From Microbulbifer celer (GTDB lineage Bacteria > Pseudomonadota > Gammaproteobacteria > Pseudomonadales > Cellvibrionaceae), in contig NZ_CP087715.1 of the NCBI RefSeq assembly GCF_020991125.1, positions 62,001 through 126,000 of the forward strand: 64,000 nucleotides of DNA, given 5' to 3'. Under the pieces are notes generated by a model. It saw only the letters and a program-made list of their open reading frames with translations. It ran no database searches and had not been told where the DNA came from. The translations under genes were made by a program, and so were the position numbers. Numbering within the stretch: position 1 is the stretch's first letter; every line of letters begins with the position of its first letter. Of the stretch, positions 18,484-28,853 are shown in pieces.

Positions 18484-19257
18484 ATGATGACGCTGACCAA
18501 TCAATACCCGAGTTTGAATGGCAAAACCGTATTTATTTCTGGTGGCGGTTCCGGCATTGGTGCCAGCCTGGTGGAAAGCTTCGCCCAGCAGGGAGCCAAG
18601 GTCGCATTTGTGGATGTCCAGGAAGAAGTATCGGCTTCTTTAGTGGATCGTCTCAATAGTGACGACGGCAATGGTGAAGTGCGTTTCTACCCCTGTGACC
18701 TCACCGATATCGAACGACTGCAGTCGGTGATAGCCCAGGCAGCGGAAGAGCTGGGCCCGATCTCGGTACTGATCAACAACGCCGCCAACGATACCCGTCA
18801 CGATTTCCGCGACGTCACCCCCGAGCAGTGGGACAAGTGCCTCGCCGTCAATATGCGTCACCACTTCTTTTCCGCTCAGGCGGTGTATCCCTACATGAAG
18901 AAACTGGGCGGTGGAGCCATCATCAACCTCGGCTCCATGAGCTGGCACGCAGGCCAGGGGGGTATGCCCGGCTATACCAGTTCCAAGGCTTCCATCGAAG
19001 GCCTGACCCGCGGTCTGGCCCGGGATATGGGGCCGGACCGTATTCGAGTTAACTGCCTGGTGCCCGGCTGGGTCATGACCGAAAAGCAGCTGAACGAGCG
19101 CGTTGACGCCGCTGCACGGGAAGCCATCGACAAGGGGCAGAGTGTGAAAGACCCGCTGATGCCCGAGAGCATCAGTGCCATGGCGCTGTTCCTGGCTTCC
19201 GATGATGCCAGCATGTGTACATCACAGAACTTTATCGTAGATGGCGGCTGGATCTAG
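18484..19257 (+). CDS. SDR-family aldose 1-dehydrogenase (L-arabinose/D-xylose type)
   Basis: A 257-residue short-chain dehydrogenase. The cofactor motif is GGGSGIG (about residue 19), the NNAAND segment is present, and the catalytic pair is in YTSSK with Ser in GSMSW. The whole sequence closely resembles Caulobacter XylB, an NAD-dependent D-xylose dehydrogenase (for example VPGWVMTEKQ and LFLASDDASMCT). It would oxidise a pentose to its lactone, the first step before the SMP-30 lactonase and the neighbouring dehydratase. L-arabinose, D-xylose or D-galactose are all possible substrates. A paralogue lies at 28854. ATG 18484 and ATG 18487 are both possible starts. Confidence 0.86.
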   Translation: MMTLTNQYPSLNGKTVFISGGGSGIGASLVESFAQQGAKVAFVDVQEEVSASLVDRLNSDDGNGEVRFYPCDLTDIERLQSVIAQAAEELGPISVLINNAANDTRHDFRDVTPEQWDKCLAVNMRHHFFSAQAVYPYMKKLGGGAIINLGSMSWHAGQGGMPGYTSSKASIEGLTRGLARDMGPDRIRVNCLVPGWVMTEKQLNERVDAAAREAIDKGQSVKDPLMPESISAMALFLASDDASMCTSQNFIVDGGWI

Positions 19258-19284
19258 AAATGGTCTGTGGCTACTGCGCGAACA

Positions 19285-19383
19285 TCTGGCGGCGCCCGGC
19301 GGTACTGGAGCGCCAGCCCGGTCATCATCCTCATGTACGCGCCAGTAGACTCCGGTGCTTCCGTTCCGGCGGGCGCCGCCAGA
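19285..19383. repeat. Long imperfect inverted repeat between SDR and aldehyde dehydrogenase genes
   Basis: A perfect 14-bp outer arm, TCTGGCGGCGCCCG at 19285-19298, is repeated in inverted form at 19370-19383. Inside, shorter complementary stretches (TACTGG...GCGCCAGTA) extend the pairing. It occupies most of the 184-bp gap. No T-run follows, so it is not a classical terminator; an intergenic palindromic repeat or mRNA-processing site is possible. Confidence 0.5.
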
Positions 19384-19441
19384 CGTCCGCTCGCTACACC
19401 ACAAATCCATTTCTAACAGTTCGTAAATCAGGAGAAATTGA

Positions 19442-21034
19442 ATGACCATTTCCGGAAAGCAATTGATCGCAGGTAACTGGACCGACGGCCGTGCTGGAAA
19501 TTTCCACGGTGTTAATCCGGCTACCGGAGAGAACCTCGAGCCGGCGTTCACCGCTGCCGACGAATTCCAGGTTACCGAAGCGGTCGATGCCGCCAGTGCC
19601 TGTGCCACCGAGTTTGCCAACCTGGCACCGGCCAAGCGCGCGGAGTTCCTGAACGCCTGCGCCGACGAAATCATGAACCTGGGCGACGAGCTGCTGGAGC
19701 GCGTTTCCGCGGAGACCGGCTACCCTCGCGCCCGCGCGGAAGGTGAGCGCGGCCGCACCTGCGGTCAGCTGCGCCTGTTCGCCGACTGGATTGTTCAGGG
19801 CGAGTACCTGGATGCCCGTATCGACGTGGCACTGCCGGATCGTCAGCCGCTGCCGCGCCCGGACCTGCGCTCGTTCAATCAGGCGCTGGGCCCGGTTGCA
19901 GTATTCGGTGCAAGCAACTTCCCGCTGGCCTTCTCCGTCGCCGGTGGTGACACCGCTGCGGCCTTTGCTGCTGGCTGCCCGGTGATCGTGAAAGCGCACA
20001 ACTCCCACCCGGGCACCAGTGAGCTGGTTGCCCAGGCCATCGACAAAGCGGTAAAAAGCACTGGCATGCCCGCCGGCGTCTTTTCCCTGATCCTGGGTTC
20101 CGGCCGTCGCGTGGGTGCCGAGCTGGTGAAAGCTCCGGGTGTAAAAGCCGTCGGCTTTACCGGTTCCCTGCAGGGCGGCATGGCGCTGTTCAACCTGGCC
20201 AATGCGCGCCCCGAGCCGATTCCGGTATTCGCGGAAATGGGCAGCATCAATCCGGTCGTCCTGCTGCCGGAAGCGCTGAAAGAAAAAGCTGAAACCATCG
20301 CCGAAGGTTTTGTCGGCTCCCTGACATTGGGAACCGGCCAGTTCTGTGTCAACCCGGGGCTGGTGCTGGCAGTTGAAGGCGAAGAGCTGGATCGCTTTAT
20401 CGCCGCCACCGGCGAAGCCCTGTCCAAGGTTGGCGCCGGCGTGATGCTAAATGAAAACACCCTGTCCGGTTACCAGAGCGGTGTTGCCCGTCTGCGCGAT
20501 CAGGACGGCGTGGAACAGGTTGCTGCGGGCGAAGCTGCTGGCAGCGAAGCCGGTTTCACCTGTCAGGCAGGCCTGCTGACCGTCGATGGTAAAAACTTCC
20601 TCGCCAACAAGGAGCTCCAGGAAGAGGTCTTCGGCCCCATGTCTCTGGTGGTGAAATGCCGCGATCAGCAAGAATTGCTACAGGCAGTCTCCGCCCTGCA
20701 AGGCCAGCTGACCGGTACCCTACAGTGCACCGAATCCGAGCTGGCGAACTACGGCGAGCTGGTAGAAGTGCTGCGCCAGAAAGTCGGTCGCGTGGTATGC
20801 AACAATTTCCCCACCGGTGTGGAAGTGTGCCATTCCATGATGCACGGCGGTCCTTTCCCGGCAGCGACCGATGCGCGCTTCACCTCCGTGGGTACCATGT
20901 CCATCGCCCGTTTTGTGCGCCCGATCTGTTTCCAGAACTACCCCGAAGCACTGCTGCCGGACGCTCTGAAAAACAGCAACCCGCTGAACATCTCGCGCCT
21001 CGTAAATGGTGAAAAGAGCAGTGATGCAATCTGA
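19442..21034 (+). CDS. 2-oxoglutarate semialdehyde dehydrogenase
   Basis: A 530-residue aldehyde dehydrogenase of the alpha-ketoglutaric semialdehyde dehydrogenase type (EC 1.2.1.26), the last step of non-phosphorylative pentose oxidation. The general base is E265 (FAEMGSINPV) and the catalytic cysteine C302 (GTGQFCVNPG). The N-terminal half shows GASNFPLAFS and GCPVIVKAH as in the KGSADH class. It makes 2-oxoglutarate for the TCA cycle. It follows the SDR gene by 184 bp and overlaps the mutarotase start by 11 bp, so the two are probably co-translated. The step before it, dehydration of the 2-keto-3-deoxypentonate, has no candidate gene in this window. Confidence 0.9.
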   Translation: MTISGKQLIAGNWTDGRAGNFHGVNPATGENLEPAFTAADEFQVTEAVDAASACATEFANLAPAKRAEFLNACADEIMNLGDELLERVSAETGYPRARAEGERGRTCGQLRLFADWIVQGEYLDARIDVALPDRQPLPRPDLRSFNQALGPVAVFGASNFPLAFSVAGGDTAAAFAAGCPVIVKAHNSHPGTSELVAQAIDKAVKSTGMPAGVFSLILGSGRRVGAELVKAPGVKAVGFTGSLQGGMALFNLANARPEPIPVFAEMGSINPVVLLPEALKEKAETIAEGFVGSLTLGTGQFCVNPGLVLAVEGEELDRFIAATGEALSKVGAGVMLNENTLSGYQSGVARLRDQDGVEQVAAGEAAGSEAGFTCQAGLLTVDGKNFLANKELQEEVFGPMSLVVKCRDQQELLQAVSALQGQLTGTLQCTESELANYGELVEVLRQKVGRVVCNNFPTGVEVCHSMMHGGPFPAATDARFTSVGTMSIARFVRPICFQNYPEALLPDALKNSNPLNISRLVNGEKSSDAI

Positions 21035-22112
21035 ATTGATCTCTGAGCTGGCGTCCGGATTGATTGTGTCCCGCGGTATCGAAACTTCGAAGCTGATCGT
21101 TGGCAGCGGCCACCCGCCGCTGCAGCTGGTCACTCTGGAGAACAGCCGCGGTACCCGGGTCACCCTGTGTGACCTGGGTGCCAGCCTCTATTCGATCCAC
21201 ACCAGAGATCGTTACGGCCACAGCGACAATATCCTGCTGACCTATCGCAATCCCCAGCACTGGCTGGATAACCACTGGTACCTTGGCATTACCGCTGGCC
21301 GCGTAGCCAACCGTATGGGTGGTGCCCGCTTCGAGCTCGGTGAAGAAACTTACCTGTTGCCCGCGAATGATGGTGAGAACCACCTTCACGGTGGCCCGCA
21401 GGGGCTGCATACCAAACGCTGGCAAGTTGTGCAGAGCGAGTCGGGTGCCACAGCGCGATCGGTGACATTTCGCTGTGTGAGTGAAGATGGTGAGGGCGGA
21501 TATCCGGGTAGGCTGGAGATCGAGCTGACCTATCGCCTGGATGAAAACGACGCGTTGACGCTCGACTACCGCGCGGTGACCGACGCGGACACCCCAGTGG
21601 CCCTGACCAATCATTGCTACTGGAACCTCGCGGGTCGCGACGGCATTCTTGAGCACGAACTGGAAATTTACGCGGATCAGCTGCTGCAGCTGAACGATCA
21701 GTTGATACCTACCGGTGAGCTGGTGAGTGTGGCGGATACTCCGGTCGATTTCCGTAAGCGCAAAAAGATCGGGCGCGATATTGACTGGTGGCCGGGCGGA
21801 TACGACAACTTCTGGGTTGTGGATGCGCAGGCGGACAAAGCGATGAAACCCATCGCCTCCCTGGTGCATCCCGCATCCGGCCGTTCGATCAAGATACTTT
21901 CCAGCGAGGCCGGTGTGCAGTTTTATAGCGGCAATTTCCTGGATGGCAGCCGCGAACGCGATGATGGCTCCCCCATACATCAGCACGCGGGTCTGTGCCT
22001 GGAGACGCACGGTTTTCCTGATGCCCCCAATCACGACCACTTCCCCTCAGTGACCCTTAAACAGGGAGACGAGTACCGGCAGACCACGGTGTACCAGTTC
22101 TCTGCCGGGTAA
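21024..22112 (+). CDS. Aldose 1-epimerase (galactose mutarotase family)
   Basis: A 362-residue cytoplasmic mutarotase that interconverts alpha and beta anomers of aldoses. I choose ATG 21024 because a GAAAAGAG purine stretch lies upstream; an in-frame ATG at 21006 would enlarge the overlap with the preceding gene. Family motifs are ITAGRVANRM, the catalytic His in NHCYWNLAG and the catalytic Glu near LCLETHGFPDAPNH. Its job here is presumably to supply the anomer used by the sugar dehydrogenases. L-arabinose, D-galactose and D-xylose are all plausible substrates. Confidence 0.9.
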   Translation: MQSELISELASGLIVSRGIETSKLIVGSGHPPLQLVTLENSRGTRVTLCDLGASLYSIHTRDRYGHSDNILLTYRNPQHWLDNHWYLGITAGRVANRMGGARFELGEETYLLPANDGENHLHGGPQGLHTKRWQVVQSESGATARSVTFRCVSEDGEGGYPGRLEIELTYRLDENDALTLDYRAVTDADTPVALTNHCYWNLAGRDGILEHELEIYADQLLQLNDQLIPTGELVSVADTPVDFRKRKKIGRDIDWWPGGYDNFWVVDAQADKAMKPIASLVHPASGRSIKILSSEAGVQFYSGNFLDGSRERDDGSPIHQHAGLCLETHGFPDAPNHDHFPSVTLKQGDEYRQTTVYQFSAG

Positions 22113-22151
22113 ACCCCGGACGTACAGGTGAGGCCGGGGCAGGCGACAAGC

Positions 22152-22180
22152 TTGACTAATCCCCCGGGTTGTAATAATAC
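22152..22180 (+). promoter_or_regulatory. Sigma70-like promoter of the lactonase gene
   Basis: TTGACT and TAATAC are separated by 17 bases, upstream of the SMP-30 gene start at 22299. The match is good but unproven. Confidence 0.45.
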
Positions 22181-22298
22181 CGGGGCTGAGGTCACGCATT
22201 CCCGAGAGGAGCGTCTGCCCAAAAGAGGTCGACGATCCTCCGCGGTATCGGTACGGAAATTGCCTCTACACTGAAAGACGATAATAAACGAGTACCCC

Positions 22299-23219
22299 AT
22301 GCTTGAAGTACAGCGCATCGATGCCATCGAAGTCGGCAATACCCTTGGCGAAAGCGTATTGTGGAACCATAAAGAGCAGAGCGTCTGGTGGACTGATATC
22401 CACGAATGCAAACTCTATCGGCTCACCTGGCCCGGTCGCGAGCTGGAAGTATTCGATACGCCCGAGCGTCTGTGCGCATTTGGCTTTACCGATCGCGAAG
22501 ACTGTATTGTTGCCGCATTTGAAACCGGGTTTGCGCTGTTCGACTATCGTCGTGGCAAGATCCTGTGGCAGAAGACCCTGCTGGAAAAAAACAGTGGCGT
22601 GCGTTTCAATGATGGCAAGATTGACCGTCAGGGCCGTTTCTGGGCCGGTACCATGGCGGAAGACGGCCGCGAAGAGGCCGCCGGTATCCTCTACTGCCTG
22701 GAACCCAGCGGTGTGGTCAGCGAGCAGGAAAAGAATGTCCTGATCTCCAACGGCTGCTGCTGGGATGTGGATTCCAGTCACTTCTATTTTGCCGACTCTC
22801 CCCGACGCAGCATTTACCGTTACAAGTTCGATGCCCGCCGCGGCGATCTCGGCGAACGCGAGCTCTTCGCCCGCACCATGTTCGGAATCTATCCCGACGG
22901 TGCCACGGTAGATGCTGAGGGCAATCTGTGGTCCGCCCAGTGGCGCGGTGCCCGGATTCAGCGCTATACCCCGGATGGCAATCTCGCCGGCGCTGTACCG
23001 GTGCCCGTGAGTCAGCCAACCTGCGTCACCTTTGGCGGTCCGGATATGAACCTGATGTTTGTCACTACGGCAAAAGAGTCCCTGCACGAGTGGACCCTTG
23101 ACAAGGAGTGGCAGGCGGGCAACCTGTTTGTATTCCAGACACCGTTCAAGGGGGTGATGGGGTTCCGTTTCAGTACCACCCAGTTGCTGGAGAAAGCCGA
23201 GGCGCTGGAGACGGCCTGA
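22299..23219 (+). CDS. SMP-30/gluconolactonase-family aldonolactonase
   Basis: A 306-residue six-bladed propeller lactonase. The metal-ligand regions of the family are visible: Glu in LGESVLW, Asn in VRFNDGKIDRQGRFWAGTM and Asp in YPDGATVDAEGNLW. It hydrolyses the lactone made by the aldose dehydrogenase to the free aldonate, which feeds the IlvD/Edd dehydratase; L-arabinono-1,4-lactone is the likely substrate. There is no signal peptide. It has its own gap of 186 bp and a probable promoter (22152-22180), so it may be expressed apart from the mutarotase. It could serve both the pentose and the galactose branches, since no other lactonase gene is present. Confidence 0.9.
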   Translation: MLEVQRIDAIEVGNTLGESVLWNHKEQSVWWTDIHECKLYRLTWPGRELEVFDTPERLCAFGFTDREDCIVAAFETGFALFDYRRGKILWQKTLLEKNSGVRFNDGKIDRQGRFWAGTMAEDGREEAAGILYCLEPSGVVSEQEKNVLISNGCCWDVDSSHFYFADSPRRSIYRYKFDARRGDLGERELFARTMFGIYPDGATVDAEGNLWSAQWRGARIQRYTPDGNLAGAVPVPVSQPTCVTFGGPDMNLMFVTTAKESLHEWTLDKEWQAGNLFVFQTPFKGVMGFRFSTTQLLEKAEALETA

Positions 23220-23410
23220 ACATGGCTTGAAAGCAACCGCCTGGCTGATTGCCCGCGCCCGGCCCGGTGGCTGCTCCACTGGGCTGCACCCTCCTGCATA
23301 GCGCTTTTACGGCCACCAAAAATTCCGCTAAAGTAAATCCCGCTGTATACAGACAATCGCGGCCAGCGCCGCACGGATGCCCCTCGCTATAACGACAAAC
23401 GCGCTAATAA

Positions 23411-25156
<1,746 letters not shown>

Positions 25157-25229
25157 GGGGACTCGGCAGTGTGTAGGTTCAAGCTTGCGCACGTCCTGTC
25201 CACCGCCGGCATGGTGTTGTAGCTGGGGG

Positions 25230-25865
25230 TTAGTTCGTGTCTTTTAATGCCGCGAACATTTTCATATACGCGCCGGCCAGATCTGCGACTTCTGCCTTGC
25301 TGTGGCCGGGCTTATACAGGTCTCCGCCGATTCCGAAACCATCTACCCCAGCGCGGGAAAAAATGTCCATATTTTCCAAGCTGATACCGCCTACCGCCAG
25401 CAGCTGGACGTGGCCTGGCAGTACGGTTTTCAGGTTTTTGACGTAGTCCGCCCCCAGGCTGGCAGCGGGATAAAGCTTCAGGAATGTGGCGCCGGCGGAG
25501 ATTGCGGCGAACGCCTCGGTGGGGGTAAAAAAGCCCGGCATGGATATCATGTCGTACTTCAGGCTGCTTCTGATCACTTGGGGATCGCAGTTGGGGGAGA
25601 CGACCAATCGCGCACCCACCGAGGCCAGTTCTTCCACCTGTTCTGCACTGGTTACGGTACCGGCACCGCAGCAGGCGCGGTCACCGAAGTGATCCACCAG
25701 CCGTGCGATGCTCTCCAGGGGATTCGGGGAATTAAGCGGCACCTCGATATAGCGAAACCCCGCCCGGTAGACGGATTCGGCTATCGGAATGATTTCGTCC
25801 GGCGTAACGCCGCGCAGTATCGCCACCATGGGTGGGTAGGTGGCAGCTGTTCTCTGTTCAGTCAT
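25230..25865 (-). CDS. dgoA: 2-dehydro-3-deoxy-6-phosphogalactonate aldolase
   Basis: A 211-residue class I aldolase of the KHG/KDPG family that splits 2-keto-3-deoxy-6-phosphogalactonate into pyruvate and glyceraldehyde 3-phosphate. The active-site Glu is in RYIEVPLNSPNP and the Schiff-base Lys in ATFLKLYPAA; the LNSPNP and LYPAASLG variants are typical of the galactonate-specific branch. It overlaps the kinase gene by 8 bp and is the last gene of the dehydratase-kinase-aldolase operon read on the minus strand. It completes the DeLey-Doudoroff route. Confidence 0.92.
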   Translation of the reverse strand: MTEQRTAATYPPMVAILRGVTPDEIIPIAESVYRAGFRYIEVPLNSPNPLESIARLVDHFGDRACCGAGTVTSAEQVEELASVGARLVVSPNCDPQVIRSSLKYDMISMPGFFTPTEAFAAISAGATFLKLYPAASLGADYVKNLKTVLPGHVQLLAVGGISLENMDIFSRAGVDGFGIGGDLYKPGHSKAEVADLAGAYMKMFAALKDTN

Positions 25866-26808
25866 GTTTATTGCTCTGCAGGTAGAGTTGTCGCAGGCCT
25901 TTTACCGCCAGCGCGGCACCGTCGTACTGGTGGCTCTGGATATCCTGTTGGGCCAGGCCGCGGCAGTAGAGATCCGTGATGTGCTGGTCGCCGATCAGGT
26001 GCACTGTGGTGAAGTTCCCGGCTTCGCTCTTCAGCGTTCCTGACAGCGCACGAATCTCGCTGCCGATCAGCAGGCCGGAAAGGTAGGCGGCAGAATGTTG
26101 CGGCGAGAGCCGCTGATCCAGCACCCGGGTGCGGGTGGAGAAAAGATCGAAGCTCAGGCTTTCGCCCTTCGCCGCAAGCCCGGATGCAAAGGCTTTATCG
26201 GAGAATGTTTGCTCGCCCTGCACCAAAACACTGTGTTTGCGCAGCAGTGCATACAGCTCACCGGTCATAGCGGTGCGGAAACCCTGTACGCGCCCCTGTT
26301 TGATTTCGACCCATTTGGCATGGGTGCCCGGCAGGCACAGCCAGCTGGACTGGCGCTCTTTCTCGCTGGCCTGTGCCAGCCAGCCGACGATCTGCGTCTC
26401 CTCGCCGCGCATCACTTCCAGCTCGCGGTTGTTATTGTCCGGGTTGCGCGCGCTCAAGCCCGGAACGATTGAGGCATTGAGTTCACAGCCGTCCAGCGGA
26501 GCGAGGGCATTCGCCAGTTGTTGCGGGTCTGCGGGGCAGGTGTGATAGGGCACGTCCTGCAGGCCAATGGTGGAGCCGGCCATGCCGCAGATGATCACCG
26601 GCAGTGCCTGCAGATCCTCCGGTAGCGCCGCTATCTGCTCGAGTAAATAGGGTAGCAATTGTTGTTGTGAGATCTGCGCGATGCCGCGGTCTGAGTGGAG
26701 CTGCTGCCGCTCTTCGCCCGCGTCATTGATCACAGTGAGACGAAAGCTGCTGGTACCCCAGTCCAGCGCCAGCAGGCCGCGGCCTAGCTCAGACGCTGTC
26801 GCCATCAA
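25858..26808 (-). CDS. dgoK: 2-dehydro-3-deoxygalactonokinase
   Basis: A 316-residue kinase of the DgoK family that phosphorylates 2-keto-3-deoxygalactonate. The phosphate-binding motif LLALDWGTSSFRL opens the protein; GMAGSTIG, LCLPGTHAKWV and TGELYALL are further family stretches. The start overlaps the dehydratase stop by 4 bp and the end overlaps the aldolase start by 8 bp, so translational coupling is likely. Together with its neighbours it assigns this operon to D-galactonate catabolism. Confidence 0.93.
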   Translation of the reverse strand: MMATASELGRGLLALDWGTSSFRLTVINDAGEERQQLHSDRGIAQISQQQLLPYLLEQIAALPEDLQALPVIICGMAGSTIGLQDVPYHTCPADPQQLANALAPLDGCELNASIVPGLSARNPDNNNRELEVMRGEETQIVGWLAQASEKERQSSWLCLPGTHAKWVEIKQGRVQGFRTAMTGELYALLRKHSVLVQGEQTFSDKAFASGLAAKGESLSFDLFSTRTRVLDQRLSPQHSAAYLSGLLIGSEIRALSGTLKSEAGNFTTVHLIGDQHITDLYCRGLAQQDIQSHQYDGAALAVKGLRQLYLQSNKHD

Positions 26809-28547
26809 TGGGACTCCCGGGAAACTTCATCGCCGGATCCGCCTACCAGGAAGTCCAGATCCGCTCCGCGATCGGCCTGCAGCACGGTATCCACATAGAG
26901 CTTGGCGTAACCGCGCTGGTAGGGAGATTCCGGTCTGTCGGCCTGCCATTCCTGCAGCCTGGATTGCAGTTCCTGGTGGGAAATTTTCAGGTTGAGGCTG
27001 CGCGCTTCGCCATCGAATTCAATCAGATCGCCACTGCGTACCACCGCCAGGGGGCCGCCGGCCTGGGCTTCTGGTGCCACGTGCAGGATCACGGAGCCGA
27101 ATGCGGTGCCGCTCATGCGCGCATCGGAAATACGCAGCATATCTTTGACGCCTTTTTCCAGCAGCTTTTTCGGCAGTGCCATATTGCCCACTTCAGGCAT
27201 GCCCGGATAACCCTTGGGGCCGCAGCCCTTCAGTACCATGATGCAGTTTTCGTCGATATCCAGATCCGGCGCATCCTTGCGCGCGTGATAGTCCTCGATG
27301 GATTCGAACACCACCGCGCGCCCGGTGTGCTTGAGCAGCTCTGGTGTCGCCGCGTTGGGTTTGATGATGGCGCCCTGGGGACAGAGATTGCCGCGCAATA
27401 CCCAGATGCCGGAGCTCTCCCGTACCGGGTTGTCCAGGTCGCGGATTACTTCGTCGTTGTAGCACTCCGCGGGCTCGATCTGCTCACCCAGGGTTTTCCC
27501 GCTCACGGTGGCGGCGTTCAGGTCCAGGTGGGAGGCAATCTTTTTCATCACCGCCGGCAGGCCACCGGCGTAGTGATAGTCCTCCATCAGGAAGCGGCCG
27601 GAAGGCATCAGGTTGGCGATCAGCGGCAGGTCGCGGCTGTAGCGGTCGAAGTCTTCCAGTTGCAGGTCGATTTCAAGGCGCCCGGCCAGGGCCAGCAGGT
27701 GCATCACGGAATTGGTAGAGCCGCCCACGGCAGCGTTGACCTTGATCGCGTTGATCAGGGACGCCTTGGTGACGATATCCTTGAGGCGGATATCCTCTTC
27801 CACCAGGCGCACGATCTCGCGACCGCTCATATGCGCCATTACCTGACGGCGGGCGTCTACGGCGGGTATCGAGCCGTTGTAGGGCAGGCACAGGCCCATG
27901 GCCTCGGTCAGGTTGGACACCGTGGAGGCGGTGCCCATGGTCATGCACACACCGCGGGAGCGGGACATGGCGCCCTCCGCGGCAATAAAGTCCTCCTGGC
28001 TCATCTCCCCGGCGCGCACCGCCTCGGAAAACTTCCATACATCGGTGCCGGAACCGATATCGCGACCGCGAAACTTGCCGTTCAGCATTGCGCCGGAGGA
28101 GACCACGATGGTGGGCAGGTTGACGCTGGCCGCGCCCATCAGTTGTCCCGGGGTGGTCTTGTCACAGCCACCCAGCAGCACCACGCCGTCGATGGGGTTG
28201 CCGCGGATGGATTCTTCCACGTCCATCGCCAGCAGGTTGCGGAACAGCATGGCGGTGGGGCGCATCTGGGTCTCCCCCAGGCTGGTGACCGGAAACTCCA
28301 GCGGCACACCGCCGGCTTCCCAGATACCGCGCTTGACGTACTCCGCCAGTTCCCGCAGCCCGGAGTTGCAGGGGGTGATTTCGGACCAGGTGTTGCACAG
28401 GCCGATAATGGGACGGCCGTCAAAACAGTGATCGGGGTAACCCTGGGCTTTCATCCAGGAACGGTGAATGAAGCCGTCCTTGTCCTGCTTGCCATAACTC
28501 AACTGGCTGCGACGCGGGGTTTTCTTGGGAGGATCACTTTTCTTCAT
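26805..28547 (-). CDS. IlvD/Edd-family dehydratase, probable D-galactonate/L-arabinonate dehydratase
   Basis: A 580-residue Fe-S dehydratase, paralogous to the one at 16519. Cluster motifs are LCNTWSEITPCN, GGCDKTTPG and RGVCMTMGTAS; DARMSGTAFG is near the end. It is the first gene of a minus-strand operon with DgoK and DgoA, which suggests D-galactonate as substrate, although galactonate dehydratases are more often of the enolase superfamily. The homologous L-arabinonate is an equally reasonable substrate because both acids share configuration at C2-C4. Its promoter lies in the gap to the divergent SDR gene. Confidence 0.87.
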   Translation of the reverse strand: MKKSDPPKKTPRRSQLSYGKQDKDGFIHRSWMKAQGYPDHCFDGRPIIGLCNTWSEITPCNSGLRELAEYVKRGIWEAGGVPLEFPVTSLGETQMRPTAMLFRNLLAMDVEESIRGNPIDGVVLLGGCDKTTPGQLMGAASVNLPTIVVSSGAMLNGKFRGRDIGSGTDVWKFSEAVRAGEMSQEDFIAAEGAMSRSRGVCMTMGTASTVSNLTEAMGLCLPYNGSIPAVDARRQVMAHMSGREIVRLVEEDIRLKDIVTKASLINAIKVNAAVGGSTNSVMHLLALAGRLEIDLQLEDFDRYSRDLPLIANLMPSGRFLMEDYHYAGGLPAVMKKIASHLDLNAATVSGKTLGEQIEPAECYNDEVIRDLDNPVRESSGIWVLRGNLCPQGAIIKPNAATPELLKHTGRAVVFESIEDYHARKDAPDLDIDENCIMVLKGCGPKGYPGMPEVGNMALPKKLLEKGVKDMLRISDARMSGTAFGSVILHVAPEAQAGGPLAVVRSGDLIEFDGEARSLNLKISHQELQSRLQEWQADRPESPYQRGYAKLYVDTVLQADRGADLDFLVGGSGDEVSRESH

Positions 28548-28853
28548 GAGTTTGGCTCTACTGCGACGGGACTTTCCCGCGACATTTTTTGCTTAGTGTT
28601 TTTATATGATAAATATGTGCTTTATGTGTGGCAAGCGCGCAGATCTTTTGGCTGGCTGGTGGGTGCGGGCCGGTCGAATATCGGGAGGGCTGGTAGCAAG
28701 GGCCAAGTCGCCGTTGCTTTCCCGGCTGGTTGCCACCGGGGCTGTACAGGTCTTATTGATATATATTATAAATGTTACCAATCTCGGGGCCGAATCTCCG
28801 GTATCTTGAGCGCATACCATTTCAGCCCAACGCAATAACAAGAGAGAAACGGC
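28548..28853. promoter_or_regulatory. Divergent regulatory region, galactonate operon / SDR gene
   Basis: This 306-bp gap separates two divergent starts and must contain both promoters. Two AT-rich patches are visible, TTTTTATATGATAAATATG (near 28600) and TTGATATATATTATAAATG (near 28755). They are suitable for -10 regions or operators, but no unique site can be named. Confidence 0.5.

Noticed and set aside
23262..23284. Hairpin GCCCGGTGG / CCACTGGGC after the lactonase gene, considered as terminator
   Set aside because: There is an internal mismatch and no T-run follows; too weak to list as a feature.
26808..28838. 676-codon open frame on the plus strand, antisense to the IlvD/Edd dehydratase
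   Set aside because: It mirrors a strongly recognised minus-strand gene; its translation is rich in His/Gly/Gln with no family resemblance. Long antisense frames are expected in GC-rich codon-biased genes.
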